Positions 1 to 8,368 are shown, counted from the first letter of the stretch. The stretch is 18,364 nt of DNA from Betaproteobacteria bacterium (GCA_020049245.1 JAIFLB010000125.1:1-18364), one strand, 5' to 3'. Notes: generated by a model not told the origin, from the sequence alone. Numbers and translations are program-made.

Positions 1-91
1 GCTTGCTGTAGTGGTAGTCGAAGGTCTCGGCCGACATGTGCGGGACGAGGGCGTCTTTGGCGTAGGGCAGGGCGGGCAGTTGGTGTTCCAT
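1..91 (-). CDS. sodB: Superoxide dismutase [Fe], N-terminal fragment (cut by window edge)
   Basis: Only the first 30 codons are inside the window. They read MEHQLPALPYAKDALVPHMS, followed by a stretch ending AETFDYHYSK. This is the conserved opening of Fe/Mn superoxide dismutases, including the first helix whose histidine region starts metal binding. The LPALPYAKDAL form is typical of the iron type in proteobacteria. The enzyme converts superoxide to oxygen and hydrogen peroxide in the cytoplasm. The ATG lies at 91-89 with GGAG at 102-99, seven bases upstream, so the start is secure. The gene lies downstream of pbpC on the same strand but has its own promoter candidate. Metal choice (Fe or Mn) and completeness cannot be judged from the fragment. 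Confidence 0.9.
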   Translation of the reverse strand, partial: MEHQLPALPYAKDALVPHMSAETFDYHYSK

Positions 92-102
92 GTGGTTTCT
101 CC

Positions 103-128
103 GGGGTGGGGTGAGAGGGGTGGGGTGA
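103..128. repeat. Direct repeat forming a four-run G-quadruplex motif in the sodB leader
   Basis: A 12-bp unit (GGGGTGGGGTGA) occurs at 103-114 and again at 117-128. Together they give four runs of four guanines (103-106, 108-111, 117-120, 122-125) with loops of 1, 5 and 1 bases on the plus strand. This lies between the sodB promoter candidate and its start codon. The guanines are therefore on the template strand for sodB, and the mRNA leader is CACCCC-rich. Whether it folds in the cell is unknown. Confidence 0.8.
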
Positions 129-141
129 AAAATCAGCGCGC

Positions 142-171
142 ATTTTAAGCGGCGGTATGGGGCCGGGGCAA
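142..171 (-). promoter_or_regulatory. Candidate sigma-70 promoter of sodB
   Basis: On the minus strand there is TTGCCC (171-166), an 18-base spacer and TAAAAT (147-142). The TAAAAT box followed by GCGC is a common proteobacterial -10 context. The predicted leader is roughly 45 nt before the sodB ATG at 91. The call rests on sequence match alone. Confidence 0.45.
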
Positions 172-174
172 TGG

Positions 175-203
175 TTGACTGAAATTGTCAGTTATTGCTG
201 ACA
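175..203. promoter_or_regulatory. Overlapping inverted repeats between pbpC and sodB
   Basis: TGTCAG (186-191) and CTGACA (198-203) form a perfect 6-bp inverted repeat with a 6-base loop, 20 bp past the pbpC stop. TTGAC (175-179) and GTCAG (187-191) form a second dyad with a 7-base gap just upstream of the sodB -35 box. There is no good T-run, so an operator or a weak terminator are both possible. The function is not established. Confidence 0.3.
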
Positions 204-223
204 TGCTCATCCGGTATCGGTTT

Positions 224-2452
224 TCAGCGTACTTCAAACTCGACCTGATCAAGTATTTGGCCAACGGCATCGATCAGGCGCAGCTGGTGCTTGCCGCGCG
301 TCAGTGGCCAGGCATCGGTTTCCTGGCGCGATTCATCAATCTGCCAGACAGCGCCTTCGGGGGCGTTGCGGGCGCGGAAATACAGTTGTTGGCGTTGTGG
401 CGGGATGTCCGGGTCGAGCGCCAGGATCATGGCATCGCCGGGATGCAGGATTTCGACCACGCCGCGCGCGGCCTGCCAGGTGTCGCCGGCGGGTTCGGTA
501 CCGGGGATGAACCATTCCTGGCGAGGCGGTTCGCCGGCCGGCTGGATGGTTTTGCGGATCAGGCCGGAGGCCGCTTTGGGCGCTTGCAACGTGCTGTTGT
601 GCTTGCCTTCGACCAGATGCAGACGATCCATGATTGCGGCCCAGGCCGGCGCGGCACCGCTGATGCCGGAGACATCATGCATCGGACTGCCGTTGAAATT
701 GCCGACCCAGACGCCGGTGGTGAAGCGGCGTGAGAAACCGACACACCAGTTGTCGCGCAGGTCTTTGCTGGTGCCGGTTTTGACTGCTGTCCAGTAGCGT
801 GTGGCGAGCGGGTTTTCCAGGCCGAAGGTGAGTGCGCGGGCTTGCCGATCGGACAGGATATCGGCGACCAGAAAGCTGGCTTGCGGACTTTGAACCCGCT
901 TGGCGGTTTGTTTTGCCTGGCCTTTTGGCGCAACCGGTGTATAGCGCAGAGGGGTTAAGCGTCCACCATTGGCGAGGCTGCGATAGGCATTCACCAGTTC
1001 TTCCAGGCGCACATCCAGACTGCCCAACGCGAGGGAGTAGCCGTAGAAATCGGCGGCTTCGGTGAGGCCGGCGAAACCCAGTTCCTGTAGCCGAGCGGAA
1101 AACGGATCCAGGCCGGTCAGCTTGAGCGTTTGCACCGCCGGAATATTGAGTGAACTGGCCAGCGCGTAACGCGCGCTGACCAGGCCACGAAAGGCGTGAT
1201 CATAGTTTTCCGGGGCATATTGGCCGCCGTTGGTGGCGATCGACAGTGGCGCATCCTCCAGCGGCGAGGCGGCGGTGAGCAGGCGTTTCTCGAATGCCAG
1301 GCCATAGAGAAACGGCTTCAGTGTCGAGCCCGCCTGGCGCGGGGCTTGTACGCCGTCGTTTTGCGCCGCGTTGGAGTCGCTGCCGCTCAGACTGACATAG
1401 GCGAGCACCGCGCCGCTGGCGTTATCGACCACCAGCGCGGCGGCATCCTGCACGTTGCGCGCAGCGAGATGCCTCAACTGTTGCGCCAGCACGGACTGAA
1501 CCTGGCGTTGCAGGCTGGCATCGAGCGTGGTCGGAATGGGTAAGCTGCGCGGCGATGCAGGTTGGGGTGTTTTCAACGCGCTGGCGGCGGGACCGGGCGC
1601 GAGCCGCTGCGCCAGATGTGGCGCCAGGTTGGCGGCGGGCAGGATCGGATAGCGTCCGCTGAGGACATTGAAGGTGCGCGCATTCAGTTGGTTGCAGTTC
1701 TTTTCTTCGGCCAGGATGCAGGCGCGGCGTGCGACATCCTTCGGTTTGGCGTTCGGCGAGCGAATCAGCACCGCCAGAATCAGGGAATCGTCGTCACTCA
1801 GGCCGGCCGGGCGTTTGTCGAACAGACCGCGCGAGGCGGCGTCGATGCCGCTGAGTTCGCCCCGGAACGGCGCCAGATTCAGGTAGGCCTCGAGGATTTC
1901 GGCCTTGCTCCAGCTTTTTTCCAGTTCCTGCGCTGCCTGCATCTGGCGCCATTTTTCCGCCACGTTGCGGCGTGCGATGCGGGCGCGGTATTTCGCGTCG
2001 AGCAGGCCGGCGAGTTGCATGGTCAGGGTGGATGCGCCACGCAGTTTTTCCTTGCGCAGGTTGGCCAGCGTGTTGGTCAAGGCCGCCTTGCCGGCGGCCA
2101 GCCAATCGACGCCGGCATGTTCGAAGAAGCGTTGATCCTCGGCCTTCAGCACGCTGGCGATCAGCGCCGGCGAGATGTCGGAAAGTGGCGTCCAGGCGGT
2201 GCGGCGGATGCGTGGGTCGATGCGGATTTCCTGCAGCAGTTCACCGTTGCGATCGAGCAGATGCGCTTCCGATGAACGCCAGTTGGCACGCACTTCTTCG
2301 AAGCCAGGCAAAACGGTCGGCGTTGATACGGCGTAGGCATTGGAAGCCGGTGCAGGTGCAACCAGAATGGCCAGGCTCAAACCAAATTTCCACGCCAAGC
2401 GATAGCGAGTGCGGAAAAGCCAAAATCTGGTCGCTGCTGCTGCGTTCAACAC
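224..2452 (-). CDS. pbpC: Penicillin-binding protein 1C (bifunctional transglycosylase/transpeptidase)
   Basis: This class A penicillin-binding protein polymerises and crosslinks peptidoglycan at the periplasmic face of the inner membrane. At 742 aa it is near the usual PBP1C size. A membrane anchor lies around residues 21-41. The glycosyltransferase domain shows EDQRFFEHAG (105-114, catalytic Glu105), GASTLTMQL (139-147) and LEAYLNLAPFRGELSGIDAA (188-206). The transpeptidase domain has STLK (nucleophile Ser376), SLN (434-436) and KTGTSKDLRDNWCVG (558-572). The end (about 645-742) matches the PBP1C-specific C-terminal domain. The start is GTG with no clear Shine-Dalgarno, and an in-frame TGA upstream prevents a long extension. 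It follows the alpha-2-macroglobulin gene by 76 bp, the arrangement known from E. coli yfhM-pbpC, where PBP1C is proposed to repair the wall after envelope damage. Confidence 0.96.
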   Translation of the reverse strand: MLNAAAATRFWLFRTRYRLAWKFGLSLAILVAPAPASNAYAVSTPTVLPGFEEVRANWRSSEAHLLDRNGELLQEIRIDPRIRRTAWTPLSDISPALIASVLKAEDQRFFEHAGVDWLAAGKAALTNTLANLRKEKLRGASTLTMQLAGLLDAKYRARIARRNVAEKWRQMQAAQELEKSWSKAEILEAYLNLAPFRGELSGIDAASRGLFDKRPAGLSDDDSLILAVLIRSPNAKPKDVARRACILAEEKNCNQLNARTFNVLSGRYPILPAANLAPHLAQRLAPGPAASALKTPQPASPRSLPIPTTLDASLQRQVQSVLAQQLRHLAARNVQDAAALVVDNASGAVLAYVSLSGSDSNAAQNDGVQAPRQAGSTLKPFLYGLAFEKRLLTAASPLEDAPLSIATNGGQYAPENYDHAFRGLVSARYALASSLNIPAVQTLKLTGLDPFSARLQELGFAGLTEAADFYGYSLALGSLDVRLEELVNAYRSLANGGRLTPLRYTPVAPKGQAKQTAKRVQSPQASFLVADILSDRQARALTFGLENPLATRYWTAVKTGTSKDLRDNWCVGFSRRFTTGVWVGNFNGSPMHDVSGISGAAPAWAAIMDRLHLVEGKHNSTLQAPKAASGLIRKTIQPAGEPPRQEWFIPGTEPAGDTWQAARGVVEILHPGDAMILALDPDIPPQRQQLYFRARNAPEGAVWQIDESRQETDAWPLTRGKHQLRLIDAVGQILDQVEFEVR

Positions 2453-2532
2453 ATTACTTTCGCGCTGGTCGCAGGGCCGACGCCTGCGTCGAAGTCGCTG
2501 TCAGCAAGGCAGGCCTGTGCGAAGTATTTCAC
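2446..2532 (-). CDS. Possible 28-codon linker ORF between A2M and pbpC
   Basis: A short frame begins with GTG at 2532-2530, overlapping the A2M stop as GTGA. It reads MKYFAQACLADSDFDAGVGP and then ATSAKVMC. It stops with TGA at 2448-2446, which overlaps the pbpC opening GTGTTGA. I do not recognise the peptide. Its position would let a ribosome finishing A2M reinitiate, cross the gap and deliver to pbpC, which lacks a visible ribosome binding site. A frame of this length can easily arise by chance in GC-rich DNA, so this is a suggestion only. Confidence 0.2.
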   Translation of the reverse strand: MKYFAQACLADSDFDAGVGPATSAKVMC

Positions 2533-5500
2533 GGCGCCACGTCGAACACGCCATTCGGGGCTTCGCCGAACATTTCCGGTGCGTACATCGCTTCGACCCG
2601 GGTCGGCGGCATCTGGAACTGGCCGTCGCTGTTCAGCCGAACTGTGTATTCCAGCTTGAACTGGCCGCGCGGGACATATTCGTAATAGGCGCGATAAGTC
2701 TCGAACAAGCGTTCCTGCCAGGCCGGCCAGGCGTCGCCCTGGTTGCTTTCACCCTGGGTCAGCAACGCCGAGCCGCGCTGCGTACCGCCGCTCAGGATGC
2801 TGGCACCGGCCGGAACCGGGTCTTCCACCACAACCCAGCCCATGTCGTCGCGCGCATTGATGTTCAGACGCACGCGCAGGACATCGCCACGACTCCATTT
2901 GCCGGCCGATTTCTGGTCGATCGGGATGATTTCGCGTTTGACGCTATAACCGCGCTGCACCGGCGCGGTAATTGGCACGGCGGCGAGCGTGGTGACGCTG
3001 ACGTAAGGTTGTCCCTCGCCTTCGTGTTTCAGTTTCAGCGTGGCGGGCGGGCTTTTCTCACTGGCTTCTGGAGCTGCCAGCGGCAGGAAGGCTGTAGCGC
3101 CTTTCGGGAAGGCTTTCCAATCGACCAGGCGGCCGTCCTTGCCGAGCACGACAAAGCTCTTGCCGCTTGGTTTCACCGCTTCGAATTGCTGCTGATAACT
3201 GGCCAGCGCCAGCACGCCCCAGGCATTTGCGGTGGTGGTGTTCCAGCGCCCGTCCTTTTGTCGCGCCAGGCTGCCAGTGAGCAACTTCGGCAGGCGTTCC
3301 CGCCAGCTTGCTTCCGGCATCAGCACGAGCAGGGCGCGCACGGCGTTGGTGTCGGCCGAGGTCATCATCCACCAGAGATCGTCGCCGGCTTCGTTGCTGA
3401 AGTTGATGCGTTTTCCGGTGTAGGTGAAGCGGGCGGCCAGCGCATCCAGCGCGTTGCGCAAATGCGCCTCACGCTGCGCCAGTGTTGGCGTGTTCTGCAG
3501 GATGCTGATCCAGTCGATCAACGCGGAAGACGGCCATAGCGTCGGTTCCGGTTTCAGGGTGGAGATCAGCGCGGGGGGCGCTTTGCCATCGCGCGCCAGC
3601 GCTTCCAGCGCGGCCAGACGCAGCACCACCGGATTCTCCCAGGCTGAACGACGGGTCTCGAAACGGCCACTCAGGTAGTCGTCCAATGCCCGTTGCATCG
3701 AGGTTTTGACAGCCAACGGCAGACTCCAGCCGGCCTGATCGGCGATCGACAACACATAGGCGGTGAGCGCGACACTGCCGCGTCCATCGCCGGGGAAGAA
3801 GTTGGCGAGGCCGTTTTCGGCAAGATAGGTCGGCAGGCTGGCGCTCAACTCGGCCCAGCTGGTGTGGTCTTGGGTCGCGACGGCTTTGGAGACTTTCTGT
3901 TCCAGGCAGGCGTAAGGGTAGCGCCGCATGTAGTCGCGCAAGCCGGTCTGGCCATCGGCCAGGCTGGCGGACAGGGTGGCGCGCAGCTCGCCACTGCCTG
4001 GCAGGCTGCCAGGTGGCAGCGCGACAGGCAGATCGAGGGTCTGATCGAGCCGATACAGGCTGGAGGATTGCACCCGCACCGGCACAGCGGCATGGATGTT
4101 CTGCGTCACTTTCAGCACATCGCGGGCGGGTTTGACGCCGCCGGGACCAGCGATTTCCTTCGCGCTCAGCGTCCATTCCAGGTTGCCGGTTGCAGGCAAG
4201 GTTTCCGGTATCCGCACCGGCCAGACCAGCTCCCGGCTTTCACCCGCCGCCAGCGTCACGCTGCGTGTCGGCAGGTCTTTCAGGCCCTTGGCTGTGGCTT
4301 GGATGTCGATCTTCATGCCGCGATCGCTGCCGTTTCTGACCGTGAAATGGGCTTGCAGGCGGTCGCCTTCGCGCACCACGGGCGACAGGCCGGAGATCAG
4401 TTGCAAGTCCTGGCTGCTGCGGATGGCGGTCTTGCCGCTGCCGAAACGGTTCTCCGAGGCCGCAATGGCGACAATGCGGAACGAGGTCAGGCTGTCGTTG
4501 AGCGGGATCTCGACGCTGGCTTCGCCGTTTGAGTCGAGGCTGACACGGGCTTGCCAGAACAGCAGCGTGTCGAACAATTCGCGTGTTGGCATTTTGCCGC
4601 CGCCGCCGCCGGCGGGCAGCGCTTTCTTGCCGAAGTGGCGTTTGCCGGTGATCTGCATCTGCGCGGTAAAGGTCTGCATGCTGTAGCCGCGTTCGGCCAG
4701 CATCGCTTCGAGCAGGTTCCAGCTGTTGTTGGGTGCGAGTTCGAGCAGGCCTTCATCCACCGCCGCCAGGGTGACTTCAGTGCCGATCGGCGGCAACGCG
4801 CCTTCCGGCGTGCGCACCTTGACGCGGGCTTTGGCTTTTTCGCGAATCTGGTACTGGCTGCGATCGGTTTTGACTTCAACTTCCAGCCGATTCGCGCGTT
4901 GGCCGACTTCAATGCCGGCGATGCCGAGTTTAAAACTCGGGCGGCCAAGATCGACCAATGCGGTCGGTTTGACTTCGTCATTGCGGCCGCGCACGACCAG
5001 CGCCGAGACGAATACGTTCGGTGCCCAGATGGCTTTTACCGGGATTTCGATCACTGGCGATTTGCCGGACAACTCGACGACGCGGGCGTCGAGCACGCCC
5101 TCGCGCTCGACGCTGACCAGCGCGCTCGCCGTTCGATATGGCATTCGTACCTGGAAGCGGGCGGTTTCGCCGGGTTCATAGCGTTTCTTTTCCGGAATCA
5201 GGTCGATCCGGTCATGGTTGGCCTGATCAAAGCCCCAATCATCCGGCCCGGTGACCCAGAAGCTGTGTTGCGTCGTCGCGGCGCGGTTGGCGCTGTCGAG
5301 TGCGCGCGCGCTGACCAGGATTTCGCCGCTGGCCTCAATTCGCGCTTCGCAACTGAACTTGCCCTTGGCATCGGTCTTGCCGTTGCAGGCAGCAGCAATC
5401 GGGGTCTCACGCGTTTCTTCGTTGTAGCCATAGAAGCCGCCGGCGAGCCGGACGCGATGGCTGAAGGTCTGGCGCAGCTTGAGACTGGCTTCAACCGGCA

Positions 5501-8210
5501 CTTCCCCTGCAGGCTTGCCGGCGAGATTGACGGCCTGGAATTCGAGGCGATGGGTCTGCCGTAGATTCTTGTCACGCTCCTGCCCGGCTCGTGTCCATTG
5601 CGCGTTCCTCATGCCCAGCACGACGTTGGCCGGCCACCAGGTTGTGGTGCGGCTGACAGTCTGGATTTCGCCGTTTGGATCGGCGTATTCCATTTCCACG
5701 CGCAGCTTGTGCGGCGTGTTCAGGAGCGGCAACTCGCCGATGCGGCCGCGGCCGGTGCCGTTGGCGTCGAGCTTGAGCTGGCTGCCTGGCAACGTCACCA
5801 GATCGCTTTCCTCGCTGCCGTTATCCTGCTCGCCCCGGAGCGCGAAGTCGTATTCCTTGAAATCGGCAAAATCGACCCGGTAGTGCGGTTCCAGTTGCGC
5901 GCGCAGTTTGACTGGCAGGTTCTTGGCGCCGCCGCCGTTCAGGTATCGCACGCTGAGATCCAGATCGGCATGTCGGGCGGCGACCCATTCCTGCGCCGCT
6001 GGATCGATATCGGCGCGCATCAGCGGAACCCGGAAATCGCCGACGCTGAAGGCGCCGGAATCGATGCCTTCCAGATATTCAAGCTGCTGCGCCGGGCTGT
6101 CCGGCGACACCGCCTGGTTCAGCAGGCGCAGGCTGTAGTCACCGCGTTTGGCGCCGGCGGGCAGTTTCCAGTCGGTGGTGGCGGCGCCGTTGTGCCAGCT
6201 CAGCGGCAGAAACCAGCGCTGGTTGCTGCCGCTGTGCTCGATTTGCAAAGTGGGCGGCAGTTTCGCCGCATGGCTCAAACCAATTTCACGCTTTTCGCGC
6301 ACGATGTGCTTCATGTGCACGCTTTCGCCGGGACGGAACAGGGTGCGGTCGAGCAGGCTGTGGGCGACGCGAGTCTCTTTGTTCCAGTCCGAGGGCAAGC
6401 CGAAGCGCCAGGTTTCTATGCCCTCGTTCCAGTCCGACTGGGCAAAACTGAGGTCGTCGTCCTTGCGCGCGCTGACATACAGCGGGCAGTCGTATTCGCT
6501 GGCGCGGGGGTCGGGCAGGTTCTTCGGCAACAAGGCCATGCCCTGTTTGTCGGTACTCGATTCGGCAAACAGGCGGCCACGGCAATCCCGCACCGCGATG
6601 CGGGCGCCGGCGACCGGGGTGCCAAGATCGAGTCGGGTCACCCAGGCCAGCGACGAGGCCGGCCCCCATTTGAAATGCACCGCGAGATTGGTGACCAGCG
6701 CGCTGCTGCGCACGTACATCGGCTGCTTGTCACCCAGCAAAGCCTTGCCCAGACGCTGGCTTTCCGCTTCGAGCACATAAAAGCCGGGTTTCTCCAGCGG
6801 CAGGCCAACCACCTCGAACGCCTGCGCCCCATTCGGCTTTGGCAGCGTTCGTTCGACCAGTCTGGGCGATTTTTCCGGCAGTAGTCGCAAACGGCGCGGG
6901 TCGGGTTGCTGTGCAACATCCGGCACGTAGGGCGGGTTGTCGAACTGCTGCAGCCGTTTTTGCCAATCCAGGATGTCGGCATCGTCGCTGAGGCGGATCC
7001 AGCGCACCTTGGCGGCGGTGCCATTGGCTTGGTCAGGTTCCAGGTTGCGCAGTGTGATCGGCAACAGGCCGCCGGCAACACGTTCGATGATGCCGAACTT
7101 GCCGGCAAACTTGATCAGCGGCGGCAGGTCGCCGATCTTGAATTGCAGCGGGAAGCGCGCCGCGTTGACCAGATCGCGGCCCTTGTCATCCCGGAACTGC
7201 TTCGGCAAGGACAGGCTCAGGCTGGCATTGGCGGGGAAGGGGCCGGGGAATTCGATGCTGTCAGCCATTGCCTCGGGGTGTTCGGTTTTCTGTTGCCGAT
7301 AAGTTTTGCCTTTTGGTTTGCTGGAACTGTCTTTCAACGTCACCTGATCGAGCAGTTCACGCGCCACCGGGGCAGTAAAGTCGAGCCGAATCGGTGTCAG
7401 CGGGATGCAGCCGGATTTCGCGTTGTCACGTTGGCAGCGCAGGTGGGCGGCGAAATGGTCGCGTACCTTGTATTCAAGCCGCTGGTCAGCCGGGTTGCTC
7501 TGGCCGGAAGGCGTGGCGATGCCGGCACCCCAGACCAGCGTAAGTTGGGCGTTCGCCGGCAGCGTGCGTTGGCAGCGCACGACTTCGATCTGGGGATCCT
7601 TCAGCGCGTCTTGCTCATCGAGCCCCGCGCCGAGTTCATACAGTCGATCCTTCATCTGCCGCAAGATGCGCTGCCGCTCGACGCCCTGAAGGCGCAGCAG
7701 CGGAATTTGTTCATGAATGCCCTGGGCCTCACAACGTCCATGCGCGGCCATGCTGTCTGCCTGGGCGGCGCCATTCAGCCGCAAGATGAAAACCTGGTCT
7801 TCATCGAGTGTCGAACCGGGGCCGGGCAGGCTGGCCTGGATGCGTGGACCGGCGACGGCAAAGGAATAGGGCGTGACGGCGTCGATAGCTTCGCCGGCCA
7901 GCGTGGTCAAGCCGGGCTTCAGTGTGAAATGGCAGGTCGTTCCGGCCTGTGGCGTTGACGCCAGATCGTAGACCCAGGTGCGGTCATCGCTCCAGTAGCC
8001 ATTGCCGGCAACACCGCACTGAATGACAAACGGCGCCGCAGCGTCACTCTGGCCGAGCGCGGCCATCGGCGCTGAAAAGCGGGCTTGCGCCTGGCGAATA
8101 TCGAGCTGTTCGCCCTGTGGACTGAACCGTTCGACATTGGCCGCACTCGCAGGCGCGGCAAGCCATGACACGGCAAGCAGTGTGATCAGCTGGATGATAT
8201 GGCGACGCAT
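2529..8210 (-). CDS. Bacterial alpha-2-macroglobulin with thioester (YfhM-like)
   Basis: This large periplasmic protein belongs to a family thought to trap proteases through a reactive thioester. The start is the ATG at 8210, supported by GGGGAG at 8221-8216 and by a signal peptide that begins there. It gives 1893 aa, longer than E. coli YfhM (about 1650). The signal peptide ends ASA (21-23). An MG2-like start (LFRPGESVHMK) lies near residue 620, and a bait-region-domain-like segment (RYEPGETARFQV) near 1007. GGGGGK and TRELFDTLLFW near 1205 lead into NDSLTSFRIVAIA, the classic A2M domain. The thioester motif is CLEQ, with Cys1435 and Gln1438. No lipobox cysteine follows the signal peptide, unlike the lipoprotein form in E. 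coli. pbpC follows directly, as expected for the thioester-bearing type. The symbol yfhM is by analogy only. Confidence 0.95.
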   Translation of the reverse strand: MRRHIIQLITLLAVSWLAAPASAANVERFSPQGEQLDIRQAQARFSAPMAALGQSDAAAPFVIQCGVAGNGYWSDDRTWVYDLASTPQAGTTCHFTLKPGLTTLAGEAIDAVTPYSFAVAGPRIQASLPGPGSTLDEDQVFILRLNGAAQADSMAAHGRCEAQGIHEQIPLLRLQGVERQRILRQMKDRLYELGAGLDEQDALKDPQIEVVRCQRTLPANAQLTLVWGAGIATPSGQSNPADQRLEYKVRDHFAAHLRCQRDNAKSGCIPLTPIRLDFTAPVARELLDQVTLKDSSSKPKGKTYRQQKTEHPEAMADSIEFPGPFPANASLSLSLPKQFRDDKGRDLVNAARFPLQFKIGDLPPLIKFAGKFGIIERVAGGLLPITLRNLEPDQANGTAAKVRWIRLSDDADILDWQKRLQQFDNPPYVPDVAQQPDPRRLRLLPEKSPRLVERTLPKPNGAQAFEVVGLPLEKPGFYVLEAESQRLGKALLGDKQPMYVRSSALVTNLAVHFKWGPASSLAWVTRLDLGTPVAGARIAVRDCRGRLFAESSTDKQGMALLPKNLPDPRASEYDCPLYVSARKDDDLSFAQSDWNEGIETWRFGLPSDWNKETRVAHSLLDRTLFRPGESVHMKHIVREKREIGLSHAAKLPPTLQIEHSGSNQRWFLPLSWHNGAATTDWKLPAGAKRGDYSLRLLNQAVSPDSPAQQLEYLEGIDSGAFSVGDFRVPLMRADIDPAAQEWVAARHADLDLSVRYLNGGGAKNLPVKLRAQLEPHYRVDFADFKEYDFALRGEQDNGSEESDLVTLPGSQLKLDANGTGRGRIGELPLLNTPHKLRVEMEYADPNGEIQTVSRTTTWWPANVVLGMRNAQWTRAGQERDKNLRQTHRLEFQAVNLAGKPAGEVPVEASLKLRQTFSHRVRLAGGFYGYNEETRETPIAAACNGKTDAKGKFSCEARIEASGEILVSARALDSANRAATTQHSFWVTGPDDWGFDQANHDRIDLIPEKKRYEPGETARFQVRMPYRTASALVSVEREGVLDARVVELSGKSPVIEIPVKAIWAPNVFVSALVVRGRNDEVKPTALVDLGRPSFKLGIAGIEVGQRANRLEVEVKTDRSQYQIREKAKARVKVRTPEGALPPIGTEVTLAAVDEGLLELAPNNSWNLLEAMLAERGYSMQTFTAQMQITGKRHFGKKALPAGGGGGKMPTRELFDTLLFWQARVSLDSNGEASVEIPLNDSLTSFRIVAIAASENRFGSGKTAIRSSQDLQLISGLSPVVREGDRLQAHFTVRNGSDRGMKIDIQATAKGLKDLPTRSVTLAAGESRELVWPVRIPETLPATGNLEWTLSAKEIAGPGGVKPARDVLKVTQNIHAAVPVRVQSSSLYRLDQTLDLPVALPPGSLPGSGELRATLSASLADGQTGLRDYMRRYPYACLEQKVSKAVATQDHTSWAELSASLPTYLAENGLANFFPGDGRGSVALTAYVLSIADQAGWSLPLAVKTSMQRALDDYLSGRFETRRSAWENPVVLRLAALEALARDGKAPPALISTLKPEPTLWPSSALIDWISILQNTPTLAQREAHLRNALDALAARFTYTGKRINFSNEAGDDLWWMMTSADTNAVRALLVLMPEASWRERLPKLLTGSLARQKDGRWNTTTANAWGVLALASYQQQFEAVKPSGKSFVVLGKDGRLVDWKAFPKGATAFLPLAAPEASEKSPPATLKLKHEGEGQPYVSVTTLAAVPITAPVQRGYSVKREIIPIDQKSAGKWSRGDVLRVRLNINARDDMGWVVVEDPVPAGASILSGGTQRGSALLTQGESNQGDAWPAWQERLFETYRAYYEYVPRGQFKLEYTVRLNSDGQFQMPPTRVEAMYAPEMFGEAPNGVFDVAP

Positions 8211-8215
8211 GATTT

Positions 8216-8221
8216 CTCCCC
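8216..8221 (-). promoter_or_regulatory. Ribosome binding site fixing the A2M start
   Basis: GGGGAG lies five bases before the ATG at 8210. It decides between this start and an upstream in-frame ATG at 8315, which would place 35 polar residues before the signal peptide. Confidence 0.75.
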
Positions 8222-8272
8222 TTCGACGAATCGCCATTTTGCATCCAGTCGGCTTCTGTCCGCGATGCAATC

Positions 8273-8326
8273 CCACGAAGTCAGCACGCGAAGTATGTCC
8301 ACGAAGTAAGTCCACGAAGTAAGTCC
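8273..8326. repeat. Short tandem repeat, 13-bp unit, four copies
   Basis: The unit is CCACGAAGTAAGT. Two exact copies lie at 8299-8311 and 8312-8324. Two diverged copies precede them, CCACGAAGTCAG (8273-8284) and CACGCGAAGTATGT (8285-8298), and a trailing CC starts a fifth. The array lies in the divergent region, between the A2M start and the palindrome at 8350. It would fall in the A2M mRNA leader if that gene is transcribed from near the palindrome. Confidence 0.8.
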
Positions 8327-8349
8327 TTATCGCGGGTGATGGAATAATT

Positions 8350-8368
8350 GTTGACCAAAAGGGTCAAC
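8350..8368. promoter_or_regulatory. Palindromic operator candidate in the A2M/tusE divergent region
   Basis: GTTGACC (8350-8356) and GGTCAAC (8362-8368) are perfect 7-bp arms around a 5-base centre. Because of the symmetry a TTGACC -35-like hexamer faces both genes. The dyad covers the -35 and spacer of the proposed tusE promoter, where a repressor would act. I cannot name a regulator; the spacing does not fit FNR (TTGAT-N4-ATCAA). Confidence 0.5.

Noticed and set aside
186..203. Inverted repeat after pbpC as a rho-independent terminator
   Set aside because: The stem is only 6 bp with modest GC and no T-run follows in the pbpC direction; it is kept only as a possible operator.
185..2275. Plus-strand frames of 182 and 237 codons opposite pbpC
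   Set aside because: They are shadows of a well-conserved penicillin-binding protein gene, with no motif or initiation signal.
2409..7958. Long plus-strand frames of 279-428 codons opposite the A2M gene
   Set aside because: They lie antisense to a gene with clear domains and motifs, have low-complexity Gln/Arg/Ala/Gly-rich translations, no recognisable domains and no ribosome sites. They follow from GC-rich codon bias.
8211..8315. Thirty-five-residue N-terminal extension of the A2M protein
   Set aside because: It would bury the signal peptide and is encoded through the 13-bp tandem repeat. The ATG at 8210 has a strong ribosome site.
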